From contig JBDHYG010000001.1 of NCBI GenBank assembly GCA_039811225.1, positions 248,001 through 312,000 on the forward strand: a DNA stretch of 64,000 nt, read 5' to 3'. This stretch comes from JAFDXJ01 sp039811225 (GTDB lineage: Bacteria > Bacteroidota > Bacteroidia > Chitinophagales > Chitinophagaceae). The notes below the pieces were generated by a model that worked only from the letters and a program-made list of their open reading frames with translations, did no database searches and had not been told where the DNA came from. The translations under genes and the position numbers were made by a program. Of the stretch, positions 34,212-42,620 are shown piece by piece. How positions within the stretch are numbered: position 1 is the first letter of the stretch; the number at the start of each line of letters is the position of its first letter.

Positions 34212-36695
34212 ATGAAGAAAACCTTCATTTTATGTATCTTCTTATTCCTTTTTTATTTACCCGGCAAACTGTTTGCCCAGGGCAAATTTTTGTCGGGCGA
34301 AGTGCTGGATCATCAAAGTGATGAACCGATCCCTTTTGTTTCTGTCTATTTCAGAATAGATGGCCGCGGCACTTTAACGGATTCACTTGGACGGTTCACC
34401 ATTGGCATGGAGAATGTGCCATTAACTGATACGTTGGAGATCAATGCTATCGGCTATGATAAAGTACTCCTGCCGGTTTCCGCTTTTCAAGATTCTTCGT
34501 TTATCCGCTTTCAGCTCTTTGTACATACGGAAGATGCTGCGGTAGTTAAAGTAAAATATGACCGGGCATTATGGTTTTGGAAAAAGATTATGTCGCGAAA
34601 ACAATACAATAACCGGCTACATTGGGCAAATTATTCTTATGAGATTTATAATAAGCTGGAATTGGATATCGACAATATCAATGCATCGAAACTGGCAAAA
34701 AACAAACTTTTAAAACCATTCAATTTTGCTTTAAATTATGTAGATACCACTTCGGAAAACAAACCTTTCCTACCGGTTTATTTAATCGAAACACTTTCTG
34801 ATTATTATCATCAAAACAACCCACCCAGGACCCGGGAAGAAATAAAAGCCACGATAACGAATGGCATCGATAATCAAAGCATCATGAAACAATTAGGAGG
34901 CACTTATCAAAACGTGGATGTTTATGCCAATACAATTCCGGTTTTTGATAAAACTTTTATCAGCCCCTTTGGGGATAATGCGGATAATTTTTATAAATTT
35001 CATTTACTGGATACGCAATACCTGAATAAGAAAAGATTAGTGCATTTTTCTTTTACCCCAAAACGAAAAGGAGAAAATACATTTACCGGTGATGCCTGGA
35101 TTCATGATACATCTTATGCCATTCAGAAAGTTACCCTGCGGCCATCCACGGATGCCAATATCAATTTTATCAAAGGCCTTTCGATTATCCAGGAATTCAA
35201 ACCACTCAACGACAGTAGTTGGTTTTTATATAAAGATAAATTCGTAGCAGATATTGCTCCCTTAGGAAACAATCATATCGCTTTTAAAGGCAGGAAAACG
35301 GCGACTTATACCAAAGTCCTGACAAATAATGATTCTATCACCCGGGTATTGGAGAAGAATAAAAGCACTGAAGAGATAGTATTATTGCCCGGCCAGGATC
35401 AAAAGACGGCTGCCTACTGGGATCAAAACAGGCATGAGCCACTGAATAAAAATGAACAGTCTATTTATAAATTACTTGATACGTTAGAACGTATGCCTTC
35501 CTATATCCATTACCGGAATACATTGAATTTTCTTTTTACCGGTACCAAGGATATTGGTAATGTCCGTATTGGGCCCTGGTATTATTGGTTGAGCGGTAAT
35601 ACCTGGGAAGGCACCCGGTTGCGATTTGACCTGGCTACCAATGAAGGTTTCAATAAGAAATTAAACCTGAATGGTTATATCGCATATGGATTTAAAGATG
35701 AAAAACTGAAAGGCTATGGTCAAATAAAATACCTGATGAGCCAAACTCCCTGGACCTACCTGTCATTTTCTTATAAAAACGACCTGGATAACGGGCAAGT
35801 CTATTATGACCAGTTAGGTTCTGATAACCTATTCAGCTTATTCCTGAAAAAACCAGGTGTTACTTTCAGGTATCAGAATATTGAAGAAAAAAAGTTGGTG
35901 TTTTATAAAGAGAATAATCATGGCCTGGGTTTTGGGATATCAGCCATTTCAAAACAATACACGCCATTGCAGGGCTTACCCGGCAAAGAATTTTTTCCTT
36001 CCAAATCCGGTGAACCGCTGAATAATTTTGAAACCGAGTTCCATCTCCGTTATGCATTTGAAGAACAAACTTATATTGACAACTTCAATCGAACCAGCCT
36101 GGGTAGTAAACTGCCCATCATTGATTTTACCTATGCACATGGTTTTAAAAATGTGTTGCAAAGCAGTTATCAATATGATAAGATTGATCTATCCATTAGC
36201 GATTATCTGCACATTGCCCCATACGGAAGTATTTATTATAATCTCTTCGCCGGGAAATTATTTGGTACCGTTCCATATAATCTCTTAGATATTCTACCCG
36301 GTAATGAGTGGTATTATTATAGCCGCTATTCATTCAACTTAATGAATCGTTTTGAATACCTCACCGATGCCTATGCCGGTTTTAATATAGAACATAATAT
36401 CGGTAGTGGCCTCTTTCAATACATCCCCATAACACGTAAATTAAAACTCCGGCAGTTTTGGGAAGCCAAAATGATTGTGGGTAACCTGCGTGATGCCAAT
36501 AAACAACTCAATATTATTCCGGGTTACCCGTTTCAATCCCTGGACGGAAAAGCTTACCTGGAAATAGGAACGGGTATTGATAATATTCTGAAATTTTTCC
36601 GGGTAGATTTCTTATGGCGCGTATTGCCACAACCTTTACCTAATACACCATCACAACGGTTTGGTGTCTTCTTTGGCTTCCGCCTGAGCCTATGA
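34212..36695 (+). CDS. DUF5686 outer-membrane protein with carboxypeptidase-like regulatory domain
   Basis: An 827-residue exported protein. Signal peptide MKKTFILCIFLFLFYLPGKLFAQ is followed by a carboxypeptidase regulatory-like beta-sandwich (about 25-110, FLSGEVLDHQSDEPIPFVSVYF), common at the front of Bacteroidota outer-membrane proteins, and a long DUF5686 region predicted as beta-barrel, ending in aromatic FGVFFGFRLSL. Function is unknown. Its stop overlaps the convergent terC stop region by six bases. Confidence 0.8.
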   Translation: MKKTFILCIFLFLFYLPGKLFAQGKFLSGEVLDHQSDEPIPFVSVYFRIDGRGTLTDSLGRFTIGMENVPLTDTLEINAIGYDKVLLPVSAFQDSSFIRFQLFVHTEDAAVVKVKYDRALWFWKKIMSRKQYNNRLHWANYSYEIYNKLELDIDNINASKLAKNKLLKPFNFALNYVDTTSENKPFLPVYLIETLSDYYHQNNPPRTREEIKATITNGIDNQSIMKQLGGTYQNVDVYANTIPVFDKTFISPFGDNADNFYKFHLLDTQYLNKKRLVHFSFTPKRKGENTFTGDAWIHDTSYAIQKVTLRPSTDANINFIKGLSIIQEFKPLNDSSWFLYKDKFVADIAPLGNNHIAFKGRKTATYTKVLTNNDSITRVLEKNKSTEEIVLLPGQDQKTAAYWDQNRHEPLNKNEQSIYKLLDTLERMPSYIHYRNTLNFLFTGTKDIGNVRIGPWYYWLSGNTWEGTRLRFDLATNEGFNKKLNLNGYIAYGFKDEKLKGYGQIKYLMSQTPWTYLSFSYKNDLDNGQVYYDQLGSDNLFSLFLKKPGVTFRYQNIEEKKLVFYKENNHGLGFGISAISKQYTPLQGLPGKEFFPSKSGEPLNNFETEFHLRYAFEEQTYIDNFNRTSLGSKLPIIDFTYAHGFKNVLQSSYQYDKIDLSISDYLHIAPYGSIYYNLFAGKLFGTVPYNLLDILPGNEWYYYSRYSFNLMNRFEYLTDAYAGFNIEHNIGSGLFQYIPITRKLKLRQFWEAKMIVGNLRDANKQLNIIPGYPFQSLDGKAYLEIGTGIDNILKFFRVDFLWRVLPQPLPNTPSQRFGVFFGFRLSL

Positions 36696-37472
36696 TTTTT
36701 GTTCTTTATCAATCACGGGTTCCCGCAATGTAACCGGCGCTGTGGATGATTTTTTCCGCATACGCATATTCAACATTTCCACGCCAATAGAAAATGCCAT
36801 CGCAAAATACACATAGTTCTTCAGGTTCAATTCATGTGCCCGTTCACTATCCCAGCCTTCTACCAATAAAACAAATCCAATCATGACGAGAAAAGATAAG
36901 GCCAACATTTTTATCGTGGGATGTTTGTGAATAAAATTTGCAATAGGCACACTAAATAAAAACATCAGGATCATCGCTACAATCACCGCTACGATCATGA
37001 TCTCTATATGCTTGGCTGTTCCGGCTGCCGTTATGATACTATCAAAACTAAAAATCATATCAATGAGAATAATCTGGAATAGCGCATTACCAAAACTTAA
37101 GGTTTTTTTATTCGTGTCTGATGCATGCTGCTCTTCGCCTTCCAACTTATGATGTATTTCCATGACGGTTTTATAAATCAGGAACAATCCACCTACCAAC
37201 ATCACGAGGCTGGCAATATCAAAACCTTTGCCCCATACAGTAAAAACCGGTTTTCCTTTCTGTGCCAGCAACCAGGACAAAGCAAAGAGCAGGCCTGTCC
37301 GCACAAGCATACCACTAAACATCCAGGACCACCTGGCCCGGGTTTGTTTTTCCTTAGGCAAACGGTTCATGATAATGCTGACAAAAATTACATTATCAAT
37401 TCCTAAAACCACTTCCAGGATGACAAGGATAAAAAAGCTGATGATACTTTCGCTGGTTAACAAATGTTCCAT
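36690..37472 (-). CDS. TerC-family integral membrane protein
   Basis: A 260-residue membrane protein with about seven to eight helices. FFILVILEVVLGIDNVIFVSI and ILIDMIFSFDSIITAAG carry the two conserved intramembrane aspartates of the TerC family, and EVMLNMR-like residues end the fold. Members are linked to tellurite resistance and to manganese export coupled with secreted-protein metallation; the ion here is not known. It begins one base after pyrD ends, so the two are co-transcribed. Confidence 0.88.
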   Translation of the reverse strand: MEHLLTSESIISFFILVILEVVLGIDNVIFVSIIMNRLPKEKQTRARWSWMFSGMLVRTGLLFALSWLLAQKGKPVFTVWGKGFDIASLVMLVGGLFLIYKTVMEIHHKLEGEEQHASDTNKKTLSFGNALFQIILIDMIFSFDSIITAAGTAKHIEIMIVAVIVAMILMFLFSVPIANFIHKHPTIKMLALSFLVMIGFVLLVEGWDSERAHELNLKNYVYFAMAFSIGVEMLNMRMRKKSSTAPVTLREPVIDKEQKS

Positions 37473-37473
37473 A

Positions 37474-38529
37474 TTAACGTTTGGTTGATTTTAATTCGTG
37501 ACAAATTTTTTTTACAATAGCCGGGCCTTCATAAATAAAACCGGTCCATACCTGGATAAGGGTAGCCCCTTCCCGGATTTTTTCCAAAGCATCTGAGCCG
37601 GTAAAAATTCCACCACTTGCAATAAGCGGTACATTTCCTTTTCCTTTATTATTTAAATAGCGCAACACTTCTGTGGATCGCTGTTGCACGGGTTTTCCAC
37701 TTAGCCCACCGGCACCTATTGCGGAAACTTTTTCATGTGCACTTAGCAGATGTTCACGGGAAATAGTAGTATTGCATGCAACAATACCGGCAATCTTTGT
37801 CGTATGAACCAGGTCAATAATATCCATTAATTGTTCCTCTTCCAGGTCTGGTGCAATTTTCAAAAAGATCGGTTTCGGCGCCGGTTTGCCCTGGTTGATT
37901 TGCTGTAGTTTGGAAAGTATCACCCACAAGGCTTCTTTTCCCTGTAATGCACGAAGGCCGGGTGTATTGGGGCTACTCACATTTACCGTAAAATAATCTA
38001 CACAATCAAATAATGCGTCGAAACAAATTTCATAATCTTTATAAGCCTCTTCATTCGGTGTCACTTTATTTTTCCCAATATTTCCACCGATGATCATCCT
38101 GCCTGCTTCGTTCTTATGTTGCGCCATCCATTGTTCCAATCGTTTTTTAATCACTTCCACGCCATCATTATTAAAACCCATTCGATTGATCAATGCCTTG
38201 TCTTTCGGTAAACGAAAAAGCCGGGGCTTCAGGTTTCCCAGTTGTGGTAGCGGTGTGATGGTACCGGTTTCTACAAAACCAAAACCAATGGTGTCCAGTT
38301 CACGCAGGTACTTTGCATTTTTATCAAAGCCGGCCCCCAGGCCTACCCAATTCCGAAAGGATAAACCAAAAACGTTTTTTTGTAAATCATCTCCCTTTGG
38401 TGACAAATATTTTTTCAACAAATCACGCAAAAAAGGGATACCGCAAAACAAACGTAAAACAGTCATTGAAAAATGATGTGCTGCCTCCGCCGGTAATAAA
38501 AACAAACAATTTCGTAAAAGAGAATACAT
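37474..38529 (-). CDS. pyrD: Dihydroorotate dehydrogenase (quinone), class 2
   Basis: A 351-residue FMN enzyme that oxidises dihydroorotate to orotate with membrane quinone as acceptor. The N-terminal hydrophobic helix pair (about 1-35) that reaches into the membrane marks class 2. VGLGAGFDKNAKYL, FGFVETGTITPLPQ, NRMGFNNDGV, the catalytic-serine region VNVSSPNTPGLR, and IASGGIFTGSDALEKI are all present. I use the ATG at 38529; a TTG 27 bases earlier would add nine residues. It is in an operon with terC. Confidence 0.95.
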   Translation of the reverse strand: MYSLLRNCLFLLPAEAAHHFSMTVLRLFCGIPFLRDLLKKYLSPKGDDLQKNVFGLSFRNWVGLGAGFDKNAKYLRELDTIGFGFVETGTITPLPQLGNLKPRLFRLPKDKALINRMGFNNDGVEVIKKRLEQWMAQHKNEAGRMIIGGNIGKNKVTPNEEAYKDYEICFDALFDCVDYFTVNVSSPNTPGLRALQGKEALWVILSKLQQINQGKPAPKPIFLKIAPDLEEEQLMDIIDLVHTTKIAGIVACNTTISREHLLSAHEKVSAIGAGGLSGKPVQQRSTEVLRYLNNKGKGNVPLIASGGIFTGSDALEKIREGATLIQVWTGFIYEGPAIVKKICHELKSTKR

Positions 38530-38655
38530 GTCCGCGCGAAGATAAAGTTTGTCCAAATATTTTATGAAATACTTGCCTTTGAAATATTTCCCGGCAGGCT
38601 ATAATAACAATTTCAACTTAGGGAACCTGGTTGACTACAGCATTCAAAAATCTGC

Positions 38656-38685
38656 ACAAAAAAACTGCCCGGTAATGGGCAGTTT
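38656..38685 (-). terminator. Terminator of the nfu gene
   Basis: AAACTGCCC (38662-38670), loop GGTAAT, GGGCAGTTT (38677-38685). On the minus strand the stem is followed by seven T residues. It lies about 22 bases past the nfu stop. Confidence 0.85.
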
Positions 38686-38707
38686 CCATTATTCAAAAAA
38701 TTTATGT

Positions 38708-39307
38708 TTACTCCACTTCTGCCATTACTTCTTTCACTTCAGGGATCATGCGCTTCATCATGCCTTCGATACCAGCTTTTAATGTAATCATTGAGGATGG
38801 ACAACCACTACAACTTCCTTGTAACATCAGGTTTACAATACCATTCTTATAACTCTTGAACTGTATGGCGCCACCATCCATTTCTACTGCCGGGCGTACA
38901 TAATTATCCAGTAATTCTTTAATACGCACTACTACATCATCATCATCGGCCGCAACCAGGTTGGTAGCTTCCGTTTTCACTTTGGCGGCCTCTTCTTCAT
39001 TTACTATGACACCTCCATTTTCAATATATTCTTTTAAAAATTGCTTGATAGGAGGAATAACATCCAGCCAATCCTCTGTATCGCTCGTCTTGGTGAGTGT
39101 TACAAAATTGCTGGCGATGAAAATACTCTTGATAAAAGGAAATGCAAATAACTCTTTAGCCAAGGGTGAGGGCCCTGCAAAACTCTCATCCGGCATATCA
39201 ATACTTTTACCCGGATACAATAATTTATTGGCCACAAATTTCATGGTTTCCGGATTAGGTGTCATTTCTGTATAGATACTGATCACCGGGTTGCCTGTCT
39301 TTATCAT
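38708..39307 (-). CDS. Nfu/NifU-type iron-sulfur cluster carrier
   Basis: A 199-residue protein with an N-terminal Nfu_N domain (about 10-98, TEMTPNPETMKFVANKLL) and a C-terminal NifU-like domain (about 122-195) holding Cys166 and Cys169 in GSCSGCPSS, which bind a bridging [4Fe-4S] cluster between two monomers. Such proteins deliver clusters to target enzymes such as lipoate synthase or aconitase. An acidic stretch DDDD at 121-124 links the domains. It stands alone with a strong terminator. Confidence 0.9.
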   Translation of the reverse strand: MIKTGNPVISIYTEMTPNPETMKFVANKLLYPGKSIDMPDESFAGPSPLAKELFAFPFIKSIFIASNFVTLTKTSDTEDWLDVIPPIKQFLKEYIENGGVIVNEEEAAKVKTEATNLVAADDDDVVVRIKELLDNYVRPAVEMDGGAIQFKSYKNGIVNLMLQGSCSGCPSSMITLKAGIEGMMKRMIPEVKEVMAEVE

Positions 39308-39384
39308 ATCAATTTATTTTTTCGCTGCAAAAAGGAAAATTACCTGTTACGTTGATGGTTTTCCTTCATTGAAAAACCAATTTG

Positions 39385-39392
39385 CAAAGATA
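39385..39392 (-). promoter_or_regulatory. Candidate -7 box for nfu
   Basis: On the minus strand TATCTTTG (39392-39385) matches TAnnTTTG, 77 bases before the nfu ATG. No -33 box at good spacing. Confidence 0.3.
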
Positions 39393-39525
39393 ACAAATTT
39401 CTAAAGGTTATGGTTCTGGCCTGAATGCTAATTCTTGATTTTAAAAGCATTTTTATTAAAGCACTAATTTGTCCTATTAGCCTGCCTAACAGAATTTACG
39501 TCCGGCCTGGCACTCCGGTTCTTTG

Positions 39526-39533
39526 TAAATTTG
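39526..39533 (+). promoter_or_regulatory. Candidate -7 box directly before the ArsC-like gene
   Basis: TAAATTTG matches TAnnTTTG and ends three bases before the ATG at 39537. This fixes the start (the in-frame TTG at 39531 lies inside the box) and implies a leaderless message. Confidence 0.45.
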
Positions 39534-39536
39534 GCC

Positions 39537-39902
39537 ATGAAAAAAATTTATTATCTATCCACCTGTTCTACCTGCCAAAAAATACTGAAAGAAATGAGCG
39601 CCGTCATCGGGCAATTTGAATTGCAGGATATAAAATCTGAAAAGTTGACGGCCACACAGCTTGAAGAATTGTATGCACGCACCGGGAGTTATGCAGCACT
39701 CTTTTCGAAACGTGCCAAACAGTACCAGGCAATGGGTTTAAAGGACAAGGTTTTGCAGGAAAAAGATATCGCTCGCTTACTTTTACAGGAATATACCTTT
39801 TTGAAAAGGCCGGTGATAATTTGGGGAAAGGATATTTTTATTGGGAGCGAAAAGAAAAGTCTGAATGCATTGCGAAAGAAAATAGCCGGTGAAAAACTTT
39901 AA
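39537..39902 (+). CDS. ArsC/Spx-family thioredoxin-fold protein
   Basis: A 121-residue protein of the ArsC family. MKKIYYLSTCSTCQKIL carries Cys10 and Cys13 in a CxxC arrangement after the first strand, and LKRPVIIWGKDIFIGS contains the conserved RPV turn after the cis-proline-like position. The family includes arsenate reductases, Spx regulators and uncharacterised YffB-like reductases; no arsenic-resistance gene is nearby, so arsenate is not implied. It converges with the next gene, the last four bases overlapping. Confidence 0.85.
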   Translation: MKKIYYLSTCSTCQKILKEMSAVIGQFELQDIKSEKLTATQLEELYARTGSYAALFSKRAKQYQAMGLKDKVLQEKDIARLLLQEYTFLKRPVIIWGKDIFIGSEKKSLNALRKKIAGEKL

Positions 39903-40720
39903 GGTAAATGATAAACAGAAAGGCCATCCGGGTAAAGCACATAAAAATTGTTTGCTACAAAAAATGTTTTGATAATACCCTTCTGCTCAATTCCCGGATC
40001 AATTATTTTTTCTTCAGGTAATGCTATGGCAACCTGGTGAATTTTTCCGTGCAACCATCCATATACATTGCCATTAAAAGCCTGCACATCTTTCCAGCCG
40101 GGAAAAGGCAGATTTTTTTTGAAATGGCCATAGTAATCAAATATTTTCCAACCAGCCTGTTCATCATAAATATATAATACGCCATCAGCATCGATTATTT
40201 TATCAGGAGAATAGGTCTCTGTGAATGCCAGCCTGAAATCTGGTGATTCCAGCAACACTTTTCCATGGTCATCCACTTTTTTAAGCGTATTACTCCATTC
40301 ATCAAAAATCCAGTAATTGTTATCATAACTCAGCGCCACGGCGGTTGCCTGCATAATCCCATTATTGCGAAGGTTAATGGTATTCACTGTATTTAAAAAT
40401 TTATCCACCACAACCAGAGTGAGGAAATCTTTGTAGAAAAGGATTGTCTTAAATGGGTTTCGTACATCCATACTATACAAATCACCAAAGCGGCGTGTAT
40501 CGTTATAAACCGTGAGGGAATCACCGGCAGCATCCAGTTTTTTGATCCGGTTATCCGCATTTATCAAATAGATGTTGCCCAGGTTATCAGCATAAAAATC
40601 ACGGTAATTTCCGGGAATTTTTTTTTGTAAAACAAATTGAATAGCCGTATCGCCCTGCGCAAAAATTTTGGGGTGGCCCAGCAGGCAAAGCAAACAATAC
40701 AAGAAAATTATTCTTCCCAT
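39899..40720 (-). CDS. Secreted beta-propeller-like protein of unknown function
   Basis: A 273-residue exported protein with signal peptide MGRIIFLYCLLCLLGHPKIFAQ. The mature part is built from repeated short strands with motifs such as DNLGNIYLINADNRIKKLD and DGVLYIYDEQAGWKIFDYYG, similar to NHL or six-bladed propeller repeats. No enzyme motif is seen. Its ATG lies inside the end of lpxH (13-base overlap), so it is translated from the same message. The conserved-looking coupling hints at an envelope role, but this is inference. Confidence 0.65.
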   Translation of the reverse strand: MGRIIFLYCLLCLLGHPKIFAQGDTAIQFVLQKKIPGNYRDFYADNLGNIYLINADNRIKKLDAAGDSLTVYNDTRRFGDLYSMDVRNPFKTILFYKDFLTLVVVDKFLNTVNTINLRNNGIMQATAVALSYDNNYWIFDEWSNTLKKVDDHGKVLLESPDFRLAFTETYSPDKIIDADGVLYIYDEQAGWKIFDYYGHFKKNLPFPGWKDVQAFNGNVYGWLHGKIHQVAIALPEEKIIDPGIEQKGIIKTFFVANNFYVLYPDGLSVYHLP

Positions 40721-41466
40721 TTTTTTAACTGCATCTCATGGCCATCAAAAACAGCATACGTAAAACTACGGATCCAGTCTCCCAGGTTTATATAACGGCT
40801 GTTGGACGCCAATGGTATATCGAGGGGCAAATGCCGGTGGCCAAAGACAAAATAATCAATAGGTTCTTTGGCAAGGATTTCTTTGGCATAAATAATCAGC
40901 CATTCATTTTCTTCACCCAGGAATACCTGGTCTGCGCTCCCTGTTTTCTTTCGGCTGCGCGCGCTGAAATAATTGGCCAGGCCCATACCCCAGGTAGGGT
41001 GCAACTGGCCAAAGAGCCATTGACAAAAACGATTTCGAAAAATTTTTTTAAGCCGTTTATACCCATGATCACCGGGCCCAAGGCCATCACCATGACCGAT
41101 ATAAAAATTTTTTCCGTCATAGCGAAATGTAGCCGGATGCTCATACACCTGGATATTCAATTCCTCTTGAAAATAGTGTTGCATCCACATATCATGATTG
41201 CCAATAAAAAAACGAACCGGGATACCCTGGTCAGTAAAAGTGGCGAGTGTGCCCAATAAACGGACAAACCCTTTTGGTACTACCGTTTTATATTCATACC
41301 AGAAATCAAACATATCCCCGAGGATAAAAAGTTCGCGTGTATGATCCCGAATGGTTTCAAGAAAATGAACGATTTTTTTCTCCCGTTCCAGGCTGGCCTC
41401 CCGGTTGGGAGCACCCAAATGAAAATCAGAAATGAAGTAAATGTTTTTTTGCCCGGGTTCCTGCAT
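40708..41466 (-). CDS. lpxH: UDP-2,3-diacylglucosamine pyrophosphatase-like metallophosphoesterase
   Basis: A 252-residue calcineurin-like phosphoesterase. Metal-site motifs in order: ISDFHLGAP (Asp14, His16), LGDMFDFWYEY, FIGNHDMWM, YIGHGDGLGPGDHGYKR and FGHRHLP. The DFW after GDMF and the length fit LpxH, which hydrolyses UDP-diacylglucosamine to lipid X in lipid A synthesis. I start at the ATG at 41466; a TTG six bases earlier overlaps the -7 promoter box. It is co-transcribed with the overlapping propeller gene. Confidence 0.87.
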   Translation of the reverse strand: MQEPGQKNIYFISDFHLGAPNREASLEREKKIVHFLETIRDHTRELFILGDMFDFWYEYKTVVPKGFVRLLGTLATFTDQGIPVRFFIGNHDMWMQHYFQEELNIQVYEHPATFRYDGKNFYIGHGDGLGPGDHGYKRLKKIFRNRFCQWLFGQLHPTWGMGLANYFSARSRKKTGSADQVFLGEENEWLIIYAKEILAKEPIDYFVFGHRHLPLDIPLASNSRYINLGDWIRSFTYAVFDGHEMQLKKWEE

Positions 41467-41469
41467 ACA

Positions 41470-41502
41470 CAAATATAATCAAGGGAAAATTAGCTGTGGC
41501 AA
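41470..41502 (-). promoter_or_regulatory. Promoter of lpxH, three bases before the ATG
   Basis: On the minus strand TTG (41502-41500) is followed after 22 bases by TATATTTG (41477-41470), ending three bases before the lpxH ATG. Transcription would begin at or very near the start codon, so the mRNA is probably leaderless. Confidence 0.55.
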
Positions 41503-41531
41503 TTCTTCTGAAAGGCAACGGGCATTGGTCT

Positions 41532-41954
41532 TTATATTTTATAATATTCGATTAAATCTCCGGATTCGATAAACCGGCGGTTATCAACGCCTCCATTGAA
41601 CCAATAAATCCAGGCTGGCACTTTAGCCACACCAATGTGTACTTCCACTATATCCCGGTAATACAATTGCATTTCATCCTCTTCCACACATACTCCTTCA
41701 TACACATCCAATTGACCAATGGCCCAACTGAAATCCGCTTCATTTTTGATATGATACAATTCACCTTTAATATAAAACTCTTCCGTCGTTGGTTTGGCTG
41801 CCGGATATTTTCCCATATCAAACAATTTTCCATGCACTTTTCCATTGCCTACAAAATCAAAAAAATTACTGATGTAGGTATAGGCATCACTGCGAAACCC
41901 ACTGCGTAAAGAGCCATATACAAATAAATTGTACAAAGCTGGTGTTTCTGTCAT
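41532..41954 (-). CDS. Gamma-glutamylcyclotransferase-like (AIG2/GGCT) protein
   Basis: A 140-residue protein with the GGCT fold signature LFVYGSLRSG near the N-terminus, then VHGKLFDMGKYPAA and the acidic region YEGVCVEEDEMQLYYRDIV. These proteins cyclise gamma-glutamyl amines to 5-oxoproline, though many bacterial members are uncharacterised. It is the last gene of the rsfS-ftsH-LUD group, 27 bases after the LUD gene. Confidence 0.8.
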   Translation of the reverse strand: MTETPALYNLFVYGSLRSGFRSDAYTYISNFFDFVGNGKVHGKLFDMGKYPAAKPTTEEFYIKGELYHIKNEADFSWAIGQLDVYEGVCVEEDEMQLYYRDIVEVHIGVAKVPAWIYWFNGGVDNRRFIESGDLIEYYKI

Positions 41955-41981
41955 GGCTTTAAAATTTTGGGAGTAAGTTAC

Positions 41982-42611
41982 TCATTTTTGTACCAAAAAA
42001 CAAAAAACTTCTTTCGGTCCGTGGACACCGGTTACCAGCGTTTTTTCTATATCTGCCGTCCGGCTCGGGCCACTGGAAAAACTTATGGAAGAAGGTAATT
42101 GGTCTTTATATTTCTTTTGCAAAAAGGCCAGTACATCGCCCACATCATAGTACAGTTGATCAGTAAAAGCGATACAAATATGCACCGGTGCATATACGCC
42201 ACTGGTGCGGCCATTTTGCTGTGCACTGCTGGTAACAATGGTCCCTGTCCGGGCAACCAGGGCCTCACAGGATGTAATGGCTGCTTCACAGGAAAGAAGC
42301 GCTTCCACCCGGATTTCTTCCGGTAATGTGGCGCCGAGTAGCTCCTGGATTGATGGCTCACTACAAAAAATTTTTTGCCAGGATCTTGCTGCTATGAGGG
42401 TTTCCAATTGGCTATGCAATTCCGATTCATCTGCACAGAAAGAAAACCGCCCTTGCAGGGCCACAAAATTTTCAGCAAATTCTATTTCTTTTTCCTGGCC
42501 CGAGTTTTTAAATATCTCCAGGTCCTTCTCGCGATCCGGAAAAGGCAGTGGCACTGGTTGTGCCGTAGCTTTCTGGATTTTTTTTAATATGATTTCCCGG
42601 GATGGTTGCAT
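41982..42611 (-). CDS. LUD-domain protein (LutC-like)
   Basis: A 209-residue protein of the LUD family (PF02589; LutC/YkgG). The block CEAAITSCEALVARTGTIVTSSAQQNGR and the ending SSISFSSGPSRTADIEKTLVTGVHGPKE with GPSRTADIE are the family hallmarks. LutC takes part in lactate oxidation with LutA and LutB, but neither is near here. Instead it starts nine bases after ftsH, an arrangement that suggests another role in this phylum. The function of this lone form is unknown. Confidence 0.85.
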   Translation of the reverse strand: MQPSREIILKKIQKATAQPVPLPFPDREKDLEIFKNSGQEKEIEFAENFVALQGRFSFCADESELHSQLETLIAARSWQKIFCSEPSIQELLGATLPEEIRVEALLSCEAAITSCEALVARTGTIVTSSAQQNGRTSGVYAPVHICIAFTDQLYYDVGDVLAFLQKKYKDQLPSSISFSSGPSRTADIEKTLVTGVHGPKEVFCFLVQK

Positions 42612-42620
42612 CGCCTGGTA

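Noticed and set aside
39537..39902. Arsenic resistance gene
   Set aside because: The ArsC fold is shared by Spx and YffB-like proteins, and no arsenite pump or ArsR regulator is adjacent.
41982..42611. Lactate-utilisation operon
   Set aside because: Only the LutC-like gene is present; LutA and LutB are absent and the neighbours are rsfS and ftsH.
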